DNA of 64,000 nt, from positions 1-64,000 of the forward strand of contig NZ_JAGDFX010000004.1 in the NCBI RefSeq assembly GCF_017498065.1, written 5' to 3'. The DNA comes from Oceanisphaera pacifica. Its GTDB lineage: Bacteria > Pseudomonadota > Gammaproteobacteria > Enterobacterales > Aeromonadaceae. Position 1 is the first letter of the stretch; each line of letters opens with the position of its first letter. Positions 33,841 to 45,906 of this stretch are shown in pieces. The notes beneath the pieces were generated by a model that worked only from the letters and a program-made list of their open reading frames with translations, was not told the DNA's origin and did not search any database. A program made the translations under genes and the position numbers.

Positions 33841-34629
33841 ATGGATCTGCAATTACTGCTTAGTTTGCACAGCCAAGATACGCTGTTTGTTAACCCTCGC
33901 CGCATTCGCTTACTCGAACAAATTCGTGAGCAAGGCTCGATTAGCCGCGGCGCTAAAGCAGCGGGCATTAGCTATAAATCGGCATGGGATGCCATTAAAG
34001 AGATAAATGCGCTTGCAGATAGCCCAGTGGTGGTCAGCGAAACCGGCGGCAAAGGCGGCGGCGGGGCTTTGCTCACGCCTTATGGTGAGCGCTTATTAAA
34101 AATTTATGGCTTACTTAATCAAATTGAGCGCATGGCGGTGGACGCCCTGCAAGATGAGTCCACCTCGCTCGATAGCCTGTTGTCTGTGGTGGCACGCTTT
34201 TCATTACAAACCAGCGCCCGCAATCAGTTTTTTGCCCGTGTGGTGTCACTAGACCCTAATGATATTAGCCGTAAGGTGTGTTTAACACTGCAAGGCGGCG
34301 TTAAGCTTTATGCAGATATCACTCAGCGCAGTTGTCAACGTTTGGGGCTAAGCCTAGATAAAGAAGTATTGGCGCTGATTAAAGCCCCTTGGGTGAGCTT
34401 GAGCCGCCATAGCGAGCCTGTTAACCCTGGCGATAATGTGTTGTCTGGTGTGGTGGGTGAGGTGATCCCGGGGGATGAATTTGATGAGGTGATATTAACT
34501 CTGGATTGCGGTGACAGCTTATGTGCTTTGTTGGCTAAAGAAACCGGCGCATTACAAAACTGGCAACTGGGCGAGCGTGCCTACGCACACTTTGCCCCGT
34601 CACAAGTGATATTAGCGACATTGTCTTAA
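33841..34629 (+). CDS. modE: Molybdate-responsive transcriptional regulator ModE
   Basis: 262 residues, the same length as E. coli ModE. An N-terminal LysR-like winged helix (RRIRLLEQIREQGSISRGAKAAGISYKSAWDAI, then ETGGKGGGGALLTPYGERLL) is followed by two MOP domains, the first with the molybdate signature SARNQF. ATG 33841 has AAGGA 7 nt upstream and gives the standard N-terminus; the longer ORF from 33784 is rejected. It represses modABC when molybdate is bound. Confidence 0.96.
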   Translation: MDLQLLLSLHSQDTLFVNPRRIRLLEQIREQGSISRGAKAAGISYKSAWDAIKEINALADSPVVVSETGGKGGGGALLTPYGERLLKIYGLLNQIERMAVDALQDESTSLDSLLSVVARFSLQTSARNQFFARVVSLDPNDISRKVCLTLQGGVKLYADITQRSCQRLGLSLDKEVLALIKAPWVSLSRHSEPVNPGDNVLSGVVGEVIPGDEFDEVILTLDCGDSLCALLAKETGALQNWQLGERAYAHFAPSQVILATLS

Positions 34630-35242
34630 GGGTTTGAAGGGCAGCTTTGAATAGCAATTTTGGATGTTGAGTTAAGGTCAAAAGATTAAGATAAGCCCTT
34701 TTGCAACGAAATCCGCTACTCTCTATTTAAGATAAGCACGAAAAGATCACCATAAGAGCGAAAATTATCATAGTAAATGCTAAACACACTGTCTTATAAG
34801 TTTTGTGTCTGCTCTTACCATGAACAGTCTTTTTCAGATCTGATCCCTATTTTTCCGTGGATTCAGTGGATTCCGTGGCAAGGAGTCTTAATCTTTTGAT
34901 CTTAAACACTCAACACTAAGCCCTTTTGCCACGGAAGAACACGGAAAAATTAAGCTAACATAAGAGCCAAAAATCTTAATAGTAAGAGCAAGATCACCGA
35001 TAGCTGGAAGTCTGAAGCCGAAAGCTAATATTTTCGGTTTTACTTCCAGCTTCTAGCTTATCGCTTCCAGCTATTTTTCAGATCTTATCTCTATTTTCCG
35101 TGGATTCAGCGGATTCCGTTGCAAAAAGTCTTATTTTCATCTGTTGTTTTTTGAATTAACAGACAAACAAAAACCCCCGAGCTGTTGGGCTCGGGGGTTT
35201 CTTTAGCTGGGCGCCGAGCGCCGGGCACTCGGCGCTGCTCTA
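34630..35242. repeat. Two class A elements between modE and acnA
   Basis: 613 bp between convergent genes. One copy (about 34699-34880) has a short foreign insert ACTCTCTATTTAAGATAAG in its left arm; a second copy (about 34924-35124) follows. Outer arms GATGTTGAGTTAAGG and AAACACTCAACACTAAGCCC are present. The acnA terminator is at the right end. Confidence 0.8.
35170..35201 (-). terminator. acnA terminator
   Basis: AACCCCCGAGC-TGTTGG-GCTCGGGGGTT is a strong stem with A and T tracts outside; placed 40 bp after the acnA stop. Confidence 0.85.
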
Positions 35243-37972
35243 TTAATCCAGCATTTGGCGGATGACGTAGTTTAAAATACCGCCGTGTTGGTAGTAAGTG
35301 AGCTCGTTACTGGTGTCGATGCGACAGCGTACTTTGGCCTCTTGTTGAGTGCCGTCACTTGACTCAATCACCACTAGCAGCTCTTTGCCAGGAGTGAGTT
35401 CGTTCAGCCCTTTTACGCTGATAAGCTCGTCACCGTTTAGCCCTAAACTGCTGGCATTGTCGTTAATAAACTCTAACGGTACCACGCCCATGCCAATCAG
35501 GTTAGAACGGTGAATTCGCTCATAAGATTCAGCAATTACAGCTCTTACTCCTAGCAATAAAGTCCCTTTGGCTGCCCAATCTCGACTCGATCCGGTGCCG
35601 TATTCTTTACCCGCCACCACCACTAATGGCACTTCTTCTTGCTGATAACGCATGGCCGCATCGTAAATAGAGAGCTGTTCGCCACTGGGGAAGTGACGGG
35701 TTTCGCCCCCTTCTACGTTGTCGAGCATTAAGTTACGAATGCGAATATTGGCGAAGGTGCCGCGCATCATCACTTGGTGGTTACCGCGGCGCGAGCCATA
35801 GGAGTTAAAGTCTTTACGCTCTACCCCTAACGACTGCAAGTAACGCCCTGCGGGGCTATTAGCATTAATGCTACCCGCCGGTGAAATATGATCCGTGGTT
35901 ACTGAGTCGCCCAATATGGCTAATAAGCGAGCTTGGTTAATGTCTTCAACTGGCGCGGGCTGTTTTTCCATGGTTTGGAAAAATGGCGGATGCTGAATAT
36001 AGCTAGAATCAGACTGCCAGTTAAAGGTGCTGGTATTTTCAACATCAATGCCTTGCCAGTGCTCGTCACCATCAAAAACTGCAGCATATTCCTTTTGGAA
36101 CATCTCGCTATTAACTAATGCCACGGCCTCGGCAATGTCTTTTTGTGATGGCCAAATATCTTTGAGATATACAGGCTTGCCATCTTTATCTTGGCCAAGG
36201 GCATCGTTAGTCAGGTCGATGTTCATGCTGCCGGCTAGGGCATAAGCAACCACTAACGGAGGCGAGGATAACCAGTTAGATTTAACTAATGGATGAATAC
36301 GCCCCTCAAAGTTTCGGTTACCCGATAATACCGCGGCCACCGTCATATCTTGCTGTTTAATGGCCTCTTCTATGGGCTCAGGCAGCGGGCCTGAGTTACC
36401 AATACAGGTGGTGCAGCCATACCCGACTAGATGAAAACCTAGCTGCTCTAAATAGGGCATTAAGCCGGCTTTAATCAAGTAGTCTGTGACCACCTTAGAG
36501 CCCGGAGCCAAGGAGCTTTTAACCCAAGGCGCACGGGTTAAGCCTTTTTCTGCCGCCGCTTTGGCCAGCAAGCCTGCCGCCATTAATACGCTGGGGTTAG
36601 AGGTGTTGGTACAAGAGGTAATAGCGGCAATCACCACAGCGCCGTCTTGCAGATGATGAGTTTGACCATCTAATGAAAACTCGGTGCCATGTAGCGATTG
36701 CTTAGCCGCCACAGCTGTTTGGCCACCTTCGTTTTCAAGGTTTTGCTCTTGCTTGCATTCTGTTTTGGGCTGAATTTTTTGCGAGTGATTCAAACTAAAG
36801 GCTTGAGGCACATTAGAGAGCTCAACTCTGTCTTGTGGCCGTTTAGGCCCAGCCAAGCAGGCCACCACTTCGCTCATATCTAAGCTAAGGGTGTCAGTAA
36901 ATTGTGGCTCGTCGCCGGCATGTCGCCATAGCCCTTGGGCTTTGCTGTACGCTTCGACTAACTCTACTTGCTCGGCACTGCGCCCAGTAAGCGTCATATA
37001 ATGTAGCGTTTCTTCATCAACCGGGAAGAAACCACAAGTGGCGCCATATTCGGGTGCCATATTGGCAATGGTGGCACGGTCGGCAAGGGGTAAGGTTGCT
37101 AAACCATCACCATAAAACTCAACAAACTGCCCTACCACACCCTTTTCGCGCAGCATTTGTACCACTGTAAGTACTAGGTCGGTGGCGGTGATCCCTTCAC
37201 GCAATTGGCCGGTCAGTTTAAAGCCCACTACTTTGGGGATCAGCATTGAAATAGGCTGCCCTAACATGGCCGCTTCAGCTTCTATGCCCCCCACACCCCA
37301 GCCCAAAATGCCCAAGGCGTTAATCATGGTGGTGTGAGAGTCGGTACCCACCAAGGTGTCGGGGGAAATAATGGTTTGGTTATCTTTATCTTGCTGCCAC
37401 ACCGTTTGCCCTAAATACTCAAGGTTAACTTGGTGACAAATACCGGTACCCGGTGGCACCACTCTAAAGTTATTAAAGGTTTGCTGGCCCCAACGCAAAA
37501 AGGCGTAGCGCTCACCATTGCGCGCCATTTCCATATCAACGTTAGTAGCAAAGGCGTCTTCATTGGCAAAGGCGTCCACCATAACAGAGTGGTCTATCAC
37601 CAAGTCTACCGCAGAAAGCGGGTTGACTTGCTCGGCCTTGCCGCCCAAACGTTGTACGGCGTCGCGCATGGCGGCTAAATCGACCACAGCAGGTACGCCG
37701 GTAAAGTCTTGCATCAGTACGCGCATCGGGCTAAAAGCAATTTCGCGACTCGACTCCCCCTGCTTTAGCCAAGCGGCCATGGCATCTAAGTCAGCTTGCG
37801 TGACAGTGTCGCCATTGAGGTTGCGCAGTAGGTTTTCGCTAAGCACTTTTAATGATTTAGGTAAGCGAGCAAGCTCATTACCTTGAGGCAGCTTTTGTAA
37901 GCTGTAATAAAGATAAGACTTCTGACCCAGCGTCAGCGTCTCAGTATAAGATGTATTTGTTGTAGACATCAT
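35243..37972 (-). CDS. acnA: Aconitate hydratase A
   Basis: 909 residues. The TCA-cycle enzyme isomerises citrate and isocitrate using a [4Fe-4S] cluster. Cluster ligands appear as Cys454 ([10 protein letters not shown]), Cys520 and Cys523 ([11 protein letters not shown]). Other family motifs are [31 protein letters not shown] and [17 protein letters not shown] in the swivelling C-terminal domain. Domain order is that of AcnA/IRP, not AcnB. It is monocistronic and divergent from rimK. Confidence 0.97.
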   Translation of the reverse strand: MMSTTNTSYTETLTLGQKSYLYYSLQKLPQGNELARLPKSLKVLSENLLRNLNGDTVTQADLDAMAAWLKQGESSREIAFSPMRVLMQDFTGVPAVVDLAAMRDAVQRLGGKAEQVNPLSAVDLVIDHSVMVDAFANEDAFATNVDMEMARNGERYAFLRWGQQTFNNFRVVPPGTGICHQVNLEYLGQTVWQQDKDNQTIISPDTLVGTDSHTTMINALGILGWGVGGIEAEAAMLGQPISMLIPKVVGFKLTGQLREGITATDLVLTVVQMLREKGVVGQFVEFYGDGLATLPLADRATIANMAPEYGATCGFFPVDEETLHYMTLTGRSAEQVELVEAYSKAQGLWRHAGDEPQFTDTLSLDMSEVVACLAGPKRPQDRVELSNVPQAFSLNHSQKIQPKTECKQEQNLENEGGQTAVAAKQSLHGTEFSLDGQTHHLQDGAVVIAAITSCTNTSNPSVLMAAGLLAKAAAEKGLTRAPWVKSSLAPGSKVVTDYLIKAGLMPYLEQLGFHLVGYGCTTCIGNSGPLPEPIEEAIKQQDMTVAAVLSGNRNFEGRIHPLVKSNWLSSPPLVVAYALAGSMNIDLTNDALGQDKDGKPVYLKDIWPSQKDIAEAVALVNSEMFQKEYAAVFDGDEHWQGIDVENTSTFNWQSDSSYIQHPPFFQTMEKQPAPVEDINQARLLAILGDSVTTDHISPAGSINANSPAGRYLQSLGVERKDFNSYGSRRGNHQVMMRGTFANIRIRNLMLDNVEGGETRHFPSGEQLSIYDAAMRYQQEEVPLVVVAGKEYGTGSSRDWAAKGTLLLGVRAVIAESYERIHRSNLIGMGVVPLEFINDNASSLGLNGDELISVKGLNELTPGKELLVVIESSDGTQQEAKVRCRIDTSNELTYYQHGGILNYVIRQMLD

Positions 37973-38274
37973 TTCCCCCTTAACGATGGAAACGGCTGGT
38001 TAAGATCACCAGCACTGCTATTACCTATTTAGTCATACTCGAAGCAACAAAGAAAGCCCAATCCCTAATACCATGATAATTAACAAACATTACTCACAAT
38101 ATTAACGCAAAAATCAACAAGGGTGACTAGATTAAGACTAATCCAATTTTTTTATGCTGACGCAGTGTTTTTTTATTGACGTAAATGGCGAGGTTGGCGT
38201 ACATAGTGCGTTTAATATCACGACTACCCTCGCTGTACTTCACTTTTCCCCTAGCTAAAAGAGATCCTTTACCG
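37973..38274. promoter_or_regulatory. Divergent acnA/rimK promoter region
   Basis: 302 bp, A+T rich and free of the repeat families, as in other divergent gaps of the window. TTGACG at 38176-38181 could be a rimK -35 box, but the matching -10 is poor. No clear operator was recognised. Confidence 0.4.
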
Positions 38275-39177
38275 ATGAAAATAGCGATTCTGTCTCGTAA
38301 TGCCAACTTATACTCTACCCGCCGCCTACGTGAGGCGGCACAAGCGCGTGGCCATGAAGTACATATTATTGATGCCTTAAAATGTTATATGAACATTAAT
38401 GACAATAAGCCCAGCATTCATTATCAGGGTAGTGAGCTTGAACACTTTGACGCCATTATTCCGCGCATTGGCGCCAGCGTGACCTTTTATGGCTGCGCCG
38501 TATTACGCCAGTTTGAAATGATGCATTGTTATTCACTTAATCACTCAGCAGCGATTAGCCGCTCTCGCGACAAGTTGCGCTCGCTGCAATTATTATCTGG
38601 CCAAGGAGTAGGTATGCCCGTTACGGGATTTGCCTGTAAGCCCGATGATGTGCCCGATTTAATTGACATGGTGGGTGGCGCCCCCTTGGTCATTAAACTA
38701 TTAGAAGGCACGCAAGGCATAGGCGTGGTATTGGCCGAAACCCGTAAGGCTGCCGAAAGCGTGCTAGAAGCTTTTATGGGGTTAAAAACCAATATTATGG
38801 TGCAAGAATTTATTGAAGAAGCCGGCGGGGCTGATATTCGCTGCTTTGTGTTAGGCGATAAGGTGATTGCCGCCATGAAACGCCAAGCAAAAGAAGGGGA
38901 ATTTCGCTCTAATTTACACCGTGGAGGGGCTGCACAATTAATTAAAATTACCCCTGAAGAGCGTAAAACCGCAGTGGCTTCAGCCAAGGCCATGGGTTTG
39001 AGTGTGGCTGGGGTTGATTTGCTGCGCTCTAAGCGTGGGCCCTTAGTGATGGAGGTCAACTCCTCCCCAGGCTTACAGGGCATTGAAGTGGCAACCGGTA
39101 AAGACGTGGCCGATTTAATGATCCAACATATAGAAAATAACTATCACAAAAGATTTAAAACACGAGAGCGCGGTTAA
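38275..39177 (+). CDS. rimK: Ribosomal protein S6 glutamate ligase RimK
   Basis: 300 residues, the same length as E. coli RimK, an ATP-grasp ligase that adds glutamates to the C-terminus of S6. [53 protein letters not shown], the ATP-grasp strand [23 protein letters not shown] and the metal site [14 protein letters not shown] are all present. ATG 38275 is chosen because it restores the standard N-terminus; the 30-residue longer ORF has no family match. Confidence 0.95.
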   Translation: MKIAILSRNANLYSTRRLREAAQARGHEVHIIDALKCYMNINDNKPSIHYQGSELEHFDAIIPRIGASVTFYGCAVLRQFEMMHCYSLNHSAAISRSRDKLRSLQLLSGQGVGMPVTGFACKPDDVPDLIDMVGGAPLVIKLLEGTQGIGVVLAETRKAAESVLEAFMGLKTNIMVQEFIEEAGGADIRCFVLGDKVIAAMKRQAKEGEFRSNLHRGGAAQLIKITPEERKTAVASAKAMGLSVAGVDLLRSKRGPLVMEVNSSPGLQGIEVATGKDVADLMIQHIENNYHKRFKTRERG

Positions 39178-39911
39178 TGATTGCTCCTTTTGAACTAGCA
39201 GGAGAACGACACTTATAAACTCTGCTCCCTACGCTCGCTTTAATCAGTTTTCTTTATCTCACCCCCTTTACACCTCACCCTTTACAAACTTTATCCCTAT
39301 TGTTCCGTGGGTTTAGTGTTATTCCGTGGCAAAAATGTCTGACAAACAAAAGACTAAAGATATTTGCAACGAAATCCGCTAAACCCACGAAAAGATCAAC
39401 ATAACAGCGAAGAACCTCTAATGGTAAGAGCAAAGGCTTTAAAGCTGTTAAAGCGGCTTCTACCAGTAAGGTAAAGCGGAGTGGCTGAGATAAACCTGTG
39501 AGGTAAAGATAGCTGGAAGCCTGAAGCCGAAAGCTAAGCCAAAACACTGCGGTACTTTTATTTTCGGTTTTACTTCCGGCTTCTAGCTTCAAGCTTATTG
39601 CTGTCTGTTAAATGGATTGCCGCGTCGCTGCGCTCCTCGCAATGACGGCGAAGAGCAGCGCTCGGCACCAAGCTTAACCCCGGTCATTGCGAGGTACGAA
39701 GCAATCCATTTCAAACCAAGGCGCTACGTCTAACGCTGACCGCTTTACGTTAAAAGAAAACACCGGTTTTGTTTTTGTACCGCGCTCGGCGTAAAGCGTA
39801 TAGAAAGCTTAAAGCTGGAAGCCGAAAGCTAAGCCAAAACACTGCGGTACTTTTATTTTCGGTTTTACTTCCGGCTTCTAGCTTCAAGCTTATTACTGTT
39901 TGTTAAATGGG
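39178..39911. repeat. Class A and class B fragments between rimK and kdsA
   Basis: 734 bp between convergent genes. A class A right arm is at about 39285-39332, a class A left half from about 39363, then the AGCCTGAAGCCGAAAGC core (39510-39600), a class B end pair (about 39612-39710), and a class B half whose right part runs straight into the kdsA stop at 39912 (TTGTTAAATGGG). No gene seen. Confidence 0.75.
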
Positions 39912-40769
<858 letters not shown>

Positions 40770-41582
40770 TTAATGAAGGGTTTGGGGAATTGAGTCTAGC
40801 GCCAGCATTTGCACTTTTAGCACATCAGACACCGGATCGTCTGGGCATTGCTCAATAAAATACTCAAAGTCTTCGCTGGCCAATTGGTGACAGTCGAGTT
40901 GTTGATATAAGAAGCCCCTGTCTCGGCGCTCAAAAGGACAGTCCGGCTTTAATTTTAATAACAGCTCGCAACACATCAGCGCTTGTTCTAACTGCTGGTG
41001 ATGAATAAAAGCCCCTTTGGAGACGTTTAATAGTCGAGTGAGGATCTCGCTGGGCGAGACCTGTGCTAAATGCACGGGCTTAAGGGTGGCAAGGTTACCT
41101 CTGGCACCGCGCAGCATCAGCTTCATTTTGTCGCGGGTTAAGGCTTTACCCGTAAAAGGGTCGATTATCTCGCTGTGCTCACCCTCGCCAATTCGCACTA
41201 AGAAATGGCCCGGAAAACCAATGCCCTCGGCATGAATATTAAAACGTTCACACAAATATAAAAGTACAATGGCCAGTGTGACCGGAATACCGCGACGACG
41301 GCTCAACACCTCGCTGATAACGCAGTTATCAACCGAGAAAAAGCGTTCCCAGTCACCGGCAAAACCTAATGGACCAAAAACAGCGGCCAATAAGTCATGG
41401 CCGGTTATTTGCTCTTGTTCGGCAAAATGACGGGCCAACTCTTGTTCGAGAGCAAACAAGGCCACTTCAGCTTGATCGCGCTCGGCTAAGCCATACAGGC
41501 TTTCCACTACATCTAGCGCCAGCGTCATGGCACTGGCAGGCTCGTCATTTAACCAAGTATCACTAATGTTAGTTTTTAGCAT
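40770..41582 (-). CDS. sirB1: SirB1 family protein (transglutaminase-like/TPR)
   Basis: 270 residues from ATG 41582 (AGGAGAG upstream). The N-terminal part is a transglutaminase-like fold (VISEVLSRRRGIPVTLAIVLLYLCERFNIHAEGIGFPGHFLVRIG); the C-terminal part is TPR-like (FERRDRGFLYQQLDCHQLASEDFEYFIEQ). The gene occupies the conserved place between prmC and kdsA and overlaps the prmC stop by 7 nt. Biochemical role unknown. Confidence 0.92.
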   Translation of the reverse strand: MLKTNISDTWLNDEPASAMTLALDVVESLYGLAERDQAEVALFALEQELARHFAEQEQITGHDLLAAVFGPLGFAGDWERFFSVDNCVISEVLSRRRGIPVTLAIVLLYLCERFNIHAEGIGFPGHFLVRIGEGEHSEIIDPFTGKALTRDKMKLMLRGARGNLATLKPVHLAQVSPSEILTRLLNVSKGAFIHHQQLEQALMCCELLLKLKPDCPFERRDRGFLYQQLDCHQLASEDFEYFIEQCPDDPVSDVLKVQMLALDSIPQTLH

Positions 41583-42418
41583 TGTGTCTCTCCTGGCCAC
41601 TGAGCCAGCGTAATACGTTCTTGGTCGCCGTAATCTCGCAGGGTGTGGATATGTTGATAGCCTTTGGCTGCAAAATAATCTCGCACCAAGGCGCCCTGCT
41701 GCCAGCCATGCTCTAATAACACGTAGCCATTGGCCACCAAGTAATGGGGGGCGTGAGTAATAATATGTTGTAAGTCGGCCATGCCGCCCTGCTCGGCAAT
41801 CAGCGCAGAGTCGGGCTCAAAGCGCACATCCCCTAAGTCTAAATGCACATCTTGAGCATCGATATAAGGCGGGTTAGACACAATCATAGTTACCCGCAGC
41901 CCCGCTAAGGGCTCAAACCAACTGCCTTGGCGCACTTCTACTGCCAAACCTAAACGTTCGCTGTTAAGTCGGGCTAAGTTGGCAGCTTTGGCATTAAACT
42001 CCACGCCAATAAGGGTGTCTTGTGGGCGCTCACTTTTTAGCGCCAAGGCAATGGCACCCGTGCCTGTGCCTAAATCGACCACAGTGGCCGGTGCTTGCGG
42101 CAAACGAGCCAATGCCGCCTCTATCATAAGCTCGGTATCGGGCCTTGGGATCAGGGTATCGGGAGAGACGGCGATAGGCAGCGACCAAAACTCTCGCTCG
42201 CCGGTTAAGTGTGCTACCGGCTCGCCCACTTGGCGACGAGCGGTCAGGGCTGTTATTTGGGCTTGCTCAGCCTCATTGAGCTCATAGTCTGGCCAAGCAA
42301 TTAAAAAGCTTAATGGCTTGGCCAGTACATGGCACAACAACACATCTGTGTCTAAGTGGGCTGACTCTGAGTTAACCAGCTGCTCTCGCATCCAGTGGCG
42401 CCATTGTGCAAGTGTCAT
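41576..42418 (-). CDS. prmC: Peptide chain release factor N5-glutamine methyltransferase
   Basis: 280 residues (HemK/PrmC). It methylates the Gln of the GGQ motif in release factors. The SAM-binding motif VVDLGTGTGAIALAL and the catalytic NPPY (182-185) are present, plus the N-terminal recognition domain. TAATG overlap with prfA couples its synthesis to its substrate. Confidence 0.96.
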   Translation of the reverse strand: MTLAQWRHWMREQLVNSESAHLDTDVLLCHVLAKPLSFLIAWPDYELNEAEQAQITALTARRQVGEPVAHLTGEREFWSLPIAVSPDTLIPRPDTELMIEAALARLPQAPATVVDLGTGTGAIALALKSERPQDTLIGVEFNAKAANLARLNSERLGLAVEVRQGSWFEPLAGLRVTMIVSNPPYIDAQDVHLDLGDVRFEPDSALIAEQGGMADLQHIITHAPHYLVANGYVLLEHGWQQGALVRDYFAAKGYQHIHTLRDYGDQERITLAQWPGETQC

Positions 42419-43503
42419 TAGTGCTCTGCCAAAGACGCCAGCAAATCGGCCTGATGTTCTTGCAAAATAGGTTCAGACAGCATTTCAAGCTCGCCTTCTA
42501 ATACCTCATGCAACCGATATAGCGTTAAGTTAATGCGGTGATCCGACACTCGCCCCTGAGGATAGTTATAGGTACGAATACGGTCTGAACGGTCACCTGA
42601 ACTTAATAAGTTACGGCGAGTATCTTGCTCTTCGGCATGGCGCTTTTCTTCTTCTATTTGCGCTAGACGCGAGTTTAATACCGTCATGGCTTGGGCACGG
42701 TTTTTATGTTGTGAGCGGCCATCTTGACATTCCACCACCACACCGGTTGGCAAGTGGGTAATACGAATAGCGGAGTCGGTTTTGTTCACGTGCTGACCAC
42801 CGGCCCCCGAGGCTCTAAAGGTATCCACTCTTAAATCGGCTGGGTTAATGACAATGGCTTCGGCTTCTGGAATTTCAGGCATGACCGCCACAGAACACGC
42901 CGAGGTATGCACTCGCCCTTGTGATTCGGTTTCGGGCACCCGCTGTACTCGGTGGCCACCAGACTCAAATTTGAGTTTGCCGTACACACCGGTGCCGGTA
43001 ATGTGGGCAATTAATTCTTTATAACCGCCGTGTTCGCCTTCGTGCACACTAATAATTTCTATCTGCCAACGTTGTTGCTCGGCATAGCGGCTGTACATGC
43101 GAAATAAGTCACCGGCAAAAATGGCCGCTTCATCACCGCCGGCCCCGGCTCTTATTTCTAAGAAGCAGTTATTGTCGTCGTTAGGGTCTTTAGGCAGTAA
43201 CAGCACTTGCAGCTCGCTACCCAGGGCTTCAATGTCGGCTTGGGCGGTGGCAATTTCTTCTTCTGCCATGGCCTGCATCTCGGCATCGTCTTCGCCTAGC
43301 ATTTCTTGCGCCGCGGCTAAGTCGGCTTCTGCTTGTCGGTAGCGCGCATAACAGGCGACGACGTCTTCTAATTGGGCATATTCTTTGGTGAGGGTGCGAT
43401 ATTGGTCTTGATCATTGATCACAGAGGCTTCACTTAGCAGCGCTTCTATTTCTTCGTGACGCTCCTGTAGCCCTTCCAGTTTTTTTAATATGGATTTATT
43501 CAT
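42418..43503 (-). CDS. prfA: Peptide chain release factor 1
   Basis: 361 residues; reads UAA and UAG stops. The GGQ motif is at 235-237 (SGAGGQHVN). The codon-recognition tripeptide, PAT in E. coli (RVPATESQGR), is PET here (190-192), which keeps the PxT form. Between hemA and prmC as in most gammaproteobacteria. Confidence 0.97.
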   Translation of the reverse strand: MNKSILKKLEGLQERHEEIEALLSEASVINDQDQYRTLTKEYAQLEDVVACYARYRQAEADLAAAQEMLGEDDAEMQAMAEEEIATAQADIEALGSELQVLLLPKDPNDDNNCFLEIRAGAGGDEAAIFAGDLFRMYSRYAEQQRWQIEIISVHEGEHGGYKELIAHITGTGVYGKLKFESGGHRVQRVPETESQGRVHTSACSVAVMPEIPEAEAIVINPADLRVDTFRASGAGGQHVNKTDSAIRITHLPTGVVVECQDGRSQHKNRAQAMTVLNSRLAQIEEEKRHAEEQDTRRNLLSSGDRSDRIRTYNYPQGRVSDHRINLTLYRLHEVLEGELEMLSEPILQEHQADLLASLAEH

Positions 43504-43526
43504 GGTGTCTCGCCGGTGTGGCTCAA

Positions 43527-44786
43527 TCAGTGTTGACCCAGTTTAAGATTATTGGCTAATACGGTAAGCATATCTTGATCACCGTTTTGGCCTGCTTGGT
43601 TCAACGCTTGAGTAGGAGTATGGATCAGTTTATTGGTAAGGCGACGGGCTAAACGTTGCATAACCTGTGCGCTGTCTTTGCCCTGTGCCAACGCCTGTAG
43701 CGCAAGCGCTAATTCTTGTTGCTGCAACAGCTCGGCTTGGCTGCGATAATCGACTATCAGCTTCACCGATTCGAGTGAACGAAACCACGCCATAAAATGA
43801 TCGCGCTCTTCTTCTATGATCACTTCTGCTTGAGTTGCCGCTTGCTGGCGGGTTGCCATATTTTGCTCAATAATGCCTTGTAAATCATCCACTGTATAAA
43901 GATAAGCATCATTTAGCTCATCCACTTCAGCTTCTATATCACGAGGAACGGCAATATCGACCAACAAAATAGGTTGCTGGCGGCGTGCTTTTAACGCCCG
44001 CTCCACCAAGCCTTTACCAATAATCGGCAAAGGGCTGGCGGTGGAGCTGATCACAATATCGGCCTTGGGCAAATAATCGGGAATTTGCTCTAGGGTTATC
44101 ACATCGCCATTAAACTCTTGCGCTAAGTTTTGTGCCCGCTCAAGGGTGCGGTTAGCCACCGTCATATCGGTTACCGACTGCTCTTTTAAATGGCGTGCCA
44201 CTAACTCTATGGTTTCGCCCGCCCCCACCAGTAATACCCGTGTGCGGCCTAAATCAGAAAAAATACGTTTGGCTAAACTCACGGCGGCAAAGGCCACCGA
44301 TACCGCACTACTCCCAATTTCGGTTTCGGTGCGTACTCGCTTGGCCACAGAAAAGGTTTTTTGCAATAACCTATCGAGCACGCCATTTAGGCTGCCTACT
44401 TTTTGCGATTGGTTATAAGCCAGTTTCATTTGCCCTAAAATTTGCGGCTCGCCCAGCACTAATGAGTCTAGCCCACAGGCAACACGCATAATGTGGCGCA
44501 CGGTTTCTTCACCATGATATTGATATAAACAGGCATTAAGCTCTTGTTCATCAAGTTGGTGAAAGTCTTGCAGCCAGGTTTTTACCAAACGACTATCGCT
44601 ATTAGGGTCGAGATGACAATACAGCTCGGTGCGATTACAGGTAGACAAAATCACCGCTTCTTCTACGCCTGAGATACGCACTAGCTCCTGCAATGCCCGA
44701 GGGGCAATTTCAGGTCCAAATGCTACCTTCTCGCGGAGGGCGACGGAAGCTGTCTTATGATTAATTCCTAGTACCAGCAGGCTCAT
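43527..44786 (-). CDS. hemA: Glutamyl-tRNA reductase
   Basis: 419 residues, first step of C5-pathway tetrapyrrole synthesis. [17 protein letters not shown], the catalytic Cys50 in [27 protein letters not shown] and the NADPH-binding [17 protein letters not shown] are standard. The C-terminal dimerisation helix is present. It is divergent from lolB, the usual order. Confidence 0.97.
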   Translation of the reverse strand: MSLLVLGINHKTASVALREKVAFGPEIAPRALQELVRISGVEEAVILSTCNRTELYCHLDPNSDSRLVKTWLQDFHQLDEQELNACLYQYHGEETVRHIMRVACGLDSLVLGEPQILGQMKLAYNQSQKVGSLNGVLDRLLQKTFSVAKRVRTETEIGSSAVSVAFAAVSLAKRIFSDLGRTRVLLVGAGETIELVARHLKEQSVTDMTVANRTLERAQNLAQEFNGDVITLEQIPDYLPKADIVISSTASPLPIIGKGLVERALKARRQQPILLVDIAVPRDIEAEVDELNDAYLYTVDDLQGIIEQNMATRQQAATQAEVIIEEERDHFMAWFRSLESVKLIVDYRSQAELLQQQELALALQALAQGKDSAQVMQRLARRLTNKLIHTPTQALNQAGQNGDQDMLTVLANNLKLGQH

Positions 44787-44908
44787 GAGGGTTTTGCGCG
44801 GCTCGTTGCATCTTTCAAATAGCCTTACATTGTACGAGAAAGAGTAAGGCTTTAAAAGGCACCAAACTTAGCCTTATACTGACAACACATTTTAAGGGGG
44901 ATTGAGAC

Positions 44909-45484
44909 GTGCGCATTATACTAATGATGATTGCCTTGTTGTGGCTCTCGGGTTGTGCTTATAAAGCAGAACGTGCCCCTGCGGGCAGCTGGCAAGCTCA
45001 AAAAACGACACTTCAACAATTACACACTTGGCAACTGTCTGCCAAGCTTGGCATTATTACGCCCGACGAGCGCGGCAGCTTAAGTTTATTTTGGCGACAA
45101 AACAGTGATGACTACCGGATGAACCTGACCAATGTGGTGGGTAAACGGGTATTTGATCTTACTCGTCGTGGCCAAGATGTGCAGTTAACAGATAGCAAAG
45201 GCCAGCTTCATCAAGCCGATAATGCCCGCGAGTTAGTATGGCGCCTTACCGGCTGGAATTTACCGGTGGAGCAATTGTCGTATTGGATAAAAGGCCTACC
45301 CGGTGACGGCGATAAAGTGACCTACGACGAACACGGCCGCCCCCAAACTATTCACGCTCATGGTTGGCAGTTACGTTATTTAGGCTATACCCAAATTGAC
45401 GGTTTATGGTTACCAAGCCGATTAGATCTCACCCATAATGACACCAAACTACGCCTAGCCATTAGCCAGTGGGAACGGGGGTAA
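44909..45484 (+). CDS. lolB: Outer-membrane lipoprotein LolB
   Basis: A 191-residue lipoprotein with lipobox LSGC (Cys16), the outer-membrane receptor that takes lipoproteins from LolA. WQLSAKLGIITPDERGSLSLFWRQ, LVWRLTGWNLPVEQLSYWIKGLP and WQLRYLGYTQIDGLWLPSRLDLTH fit LolB. The start is GTG, with AAGGGGG 8 nt upstream. An AGCTGAAAGCTGGAAGC tract starts right after the stop, separating it from ispE by 422 bp instead of the short gap in E. coli. Confidence 0.95.
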   Translation: MRIILMMIALLWLSGCAYKAERAPAGSWQAQKTTLQQLHTWQLSAKLGIITPDERGSLSLFWRQNSDDYRMNLTNVVGKRVFDLTRRGQDVQLTDSKGQLHQADNARELVWRLTGWNLPVEQLSYWIKGLPGDGDKVTYDEHGRPQTIHAHGWQLRYLGYTQIDGLWLPSRLDLTHNDTKLRLAISQWERG

Positions 45485-45906
45485 AAGCTGAAAGCTGAAA
45501 GCTGGAAGCTGGAAGCTGGAAGGGCAATGTTGAATTTTGAATTTTGAATGTTGAATTAAGGTCAAAAGACCAAGACTTTTTGCCACGGAATACACGGATA
45601 TGATTTGTAAAGGGTGAGGGGTTATCTTAGCCAGTCCGCTTTACTGTTACTGGCACGCAATGACCCAAATGTTGTCATTGCGAGGAGTACCGCGACGCGG
45701 CAATCTATGTAACAGGGGACTAGGGAGTGGTGAATAGGGAATAGTCACTGAAAGACAAGTGATGTGTTCTAATCACTAGTCCCTAATCACCCATCCCAGC
45801 AACCCAGGTTGGCTAGGGTACGGGCCTGAATGATGGATTGCTTCGTACCTCGCAATGACCGAGGGTAAGCTCGGCGCTGCCCTTACTTTCTTTTAGAGAC
45901 TTAACT
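45485..45906. repeat. Mosaic repeats between lolB and ispE
   Basis: AGCTGGAAGC units (45487-45521), an outer arm GGGCAATGTTGAATTTTG, a class A left arm remnant, a class B element (about 45658-45860, GTCATTGCGAGGAGTACCGC ... CGTACCTCGCAATGACC) and, inside it, a class D palindrome GACTAGGGAGTGGTGAATAG ... CACTAGTCCCTAATCACCC. A second class D copy is at 52676-52745. Confidence 0.8.
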
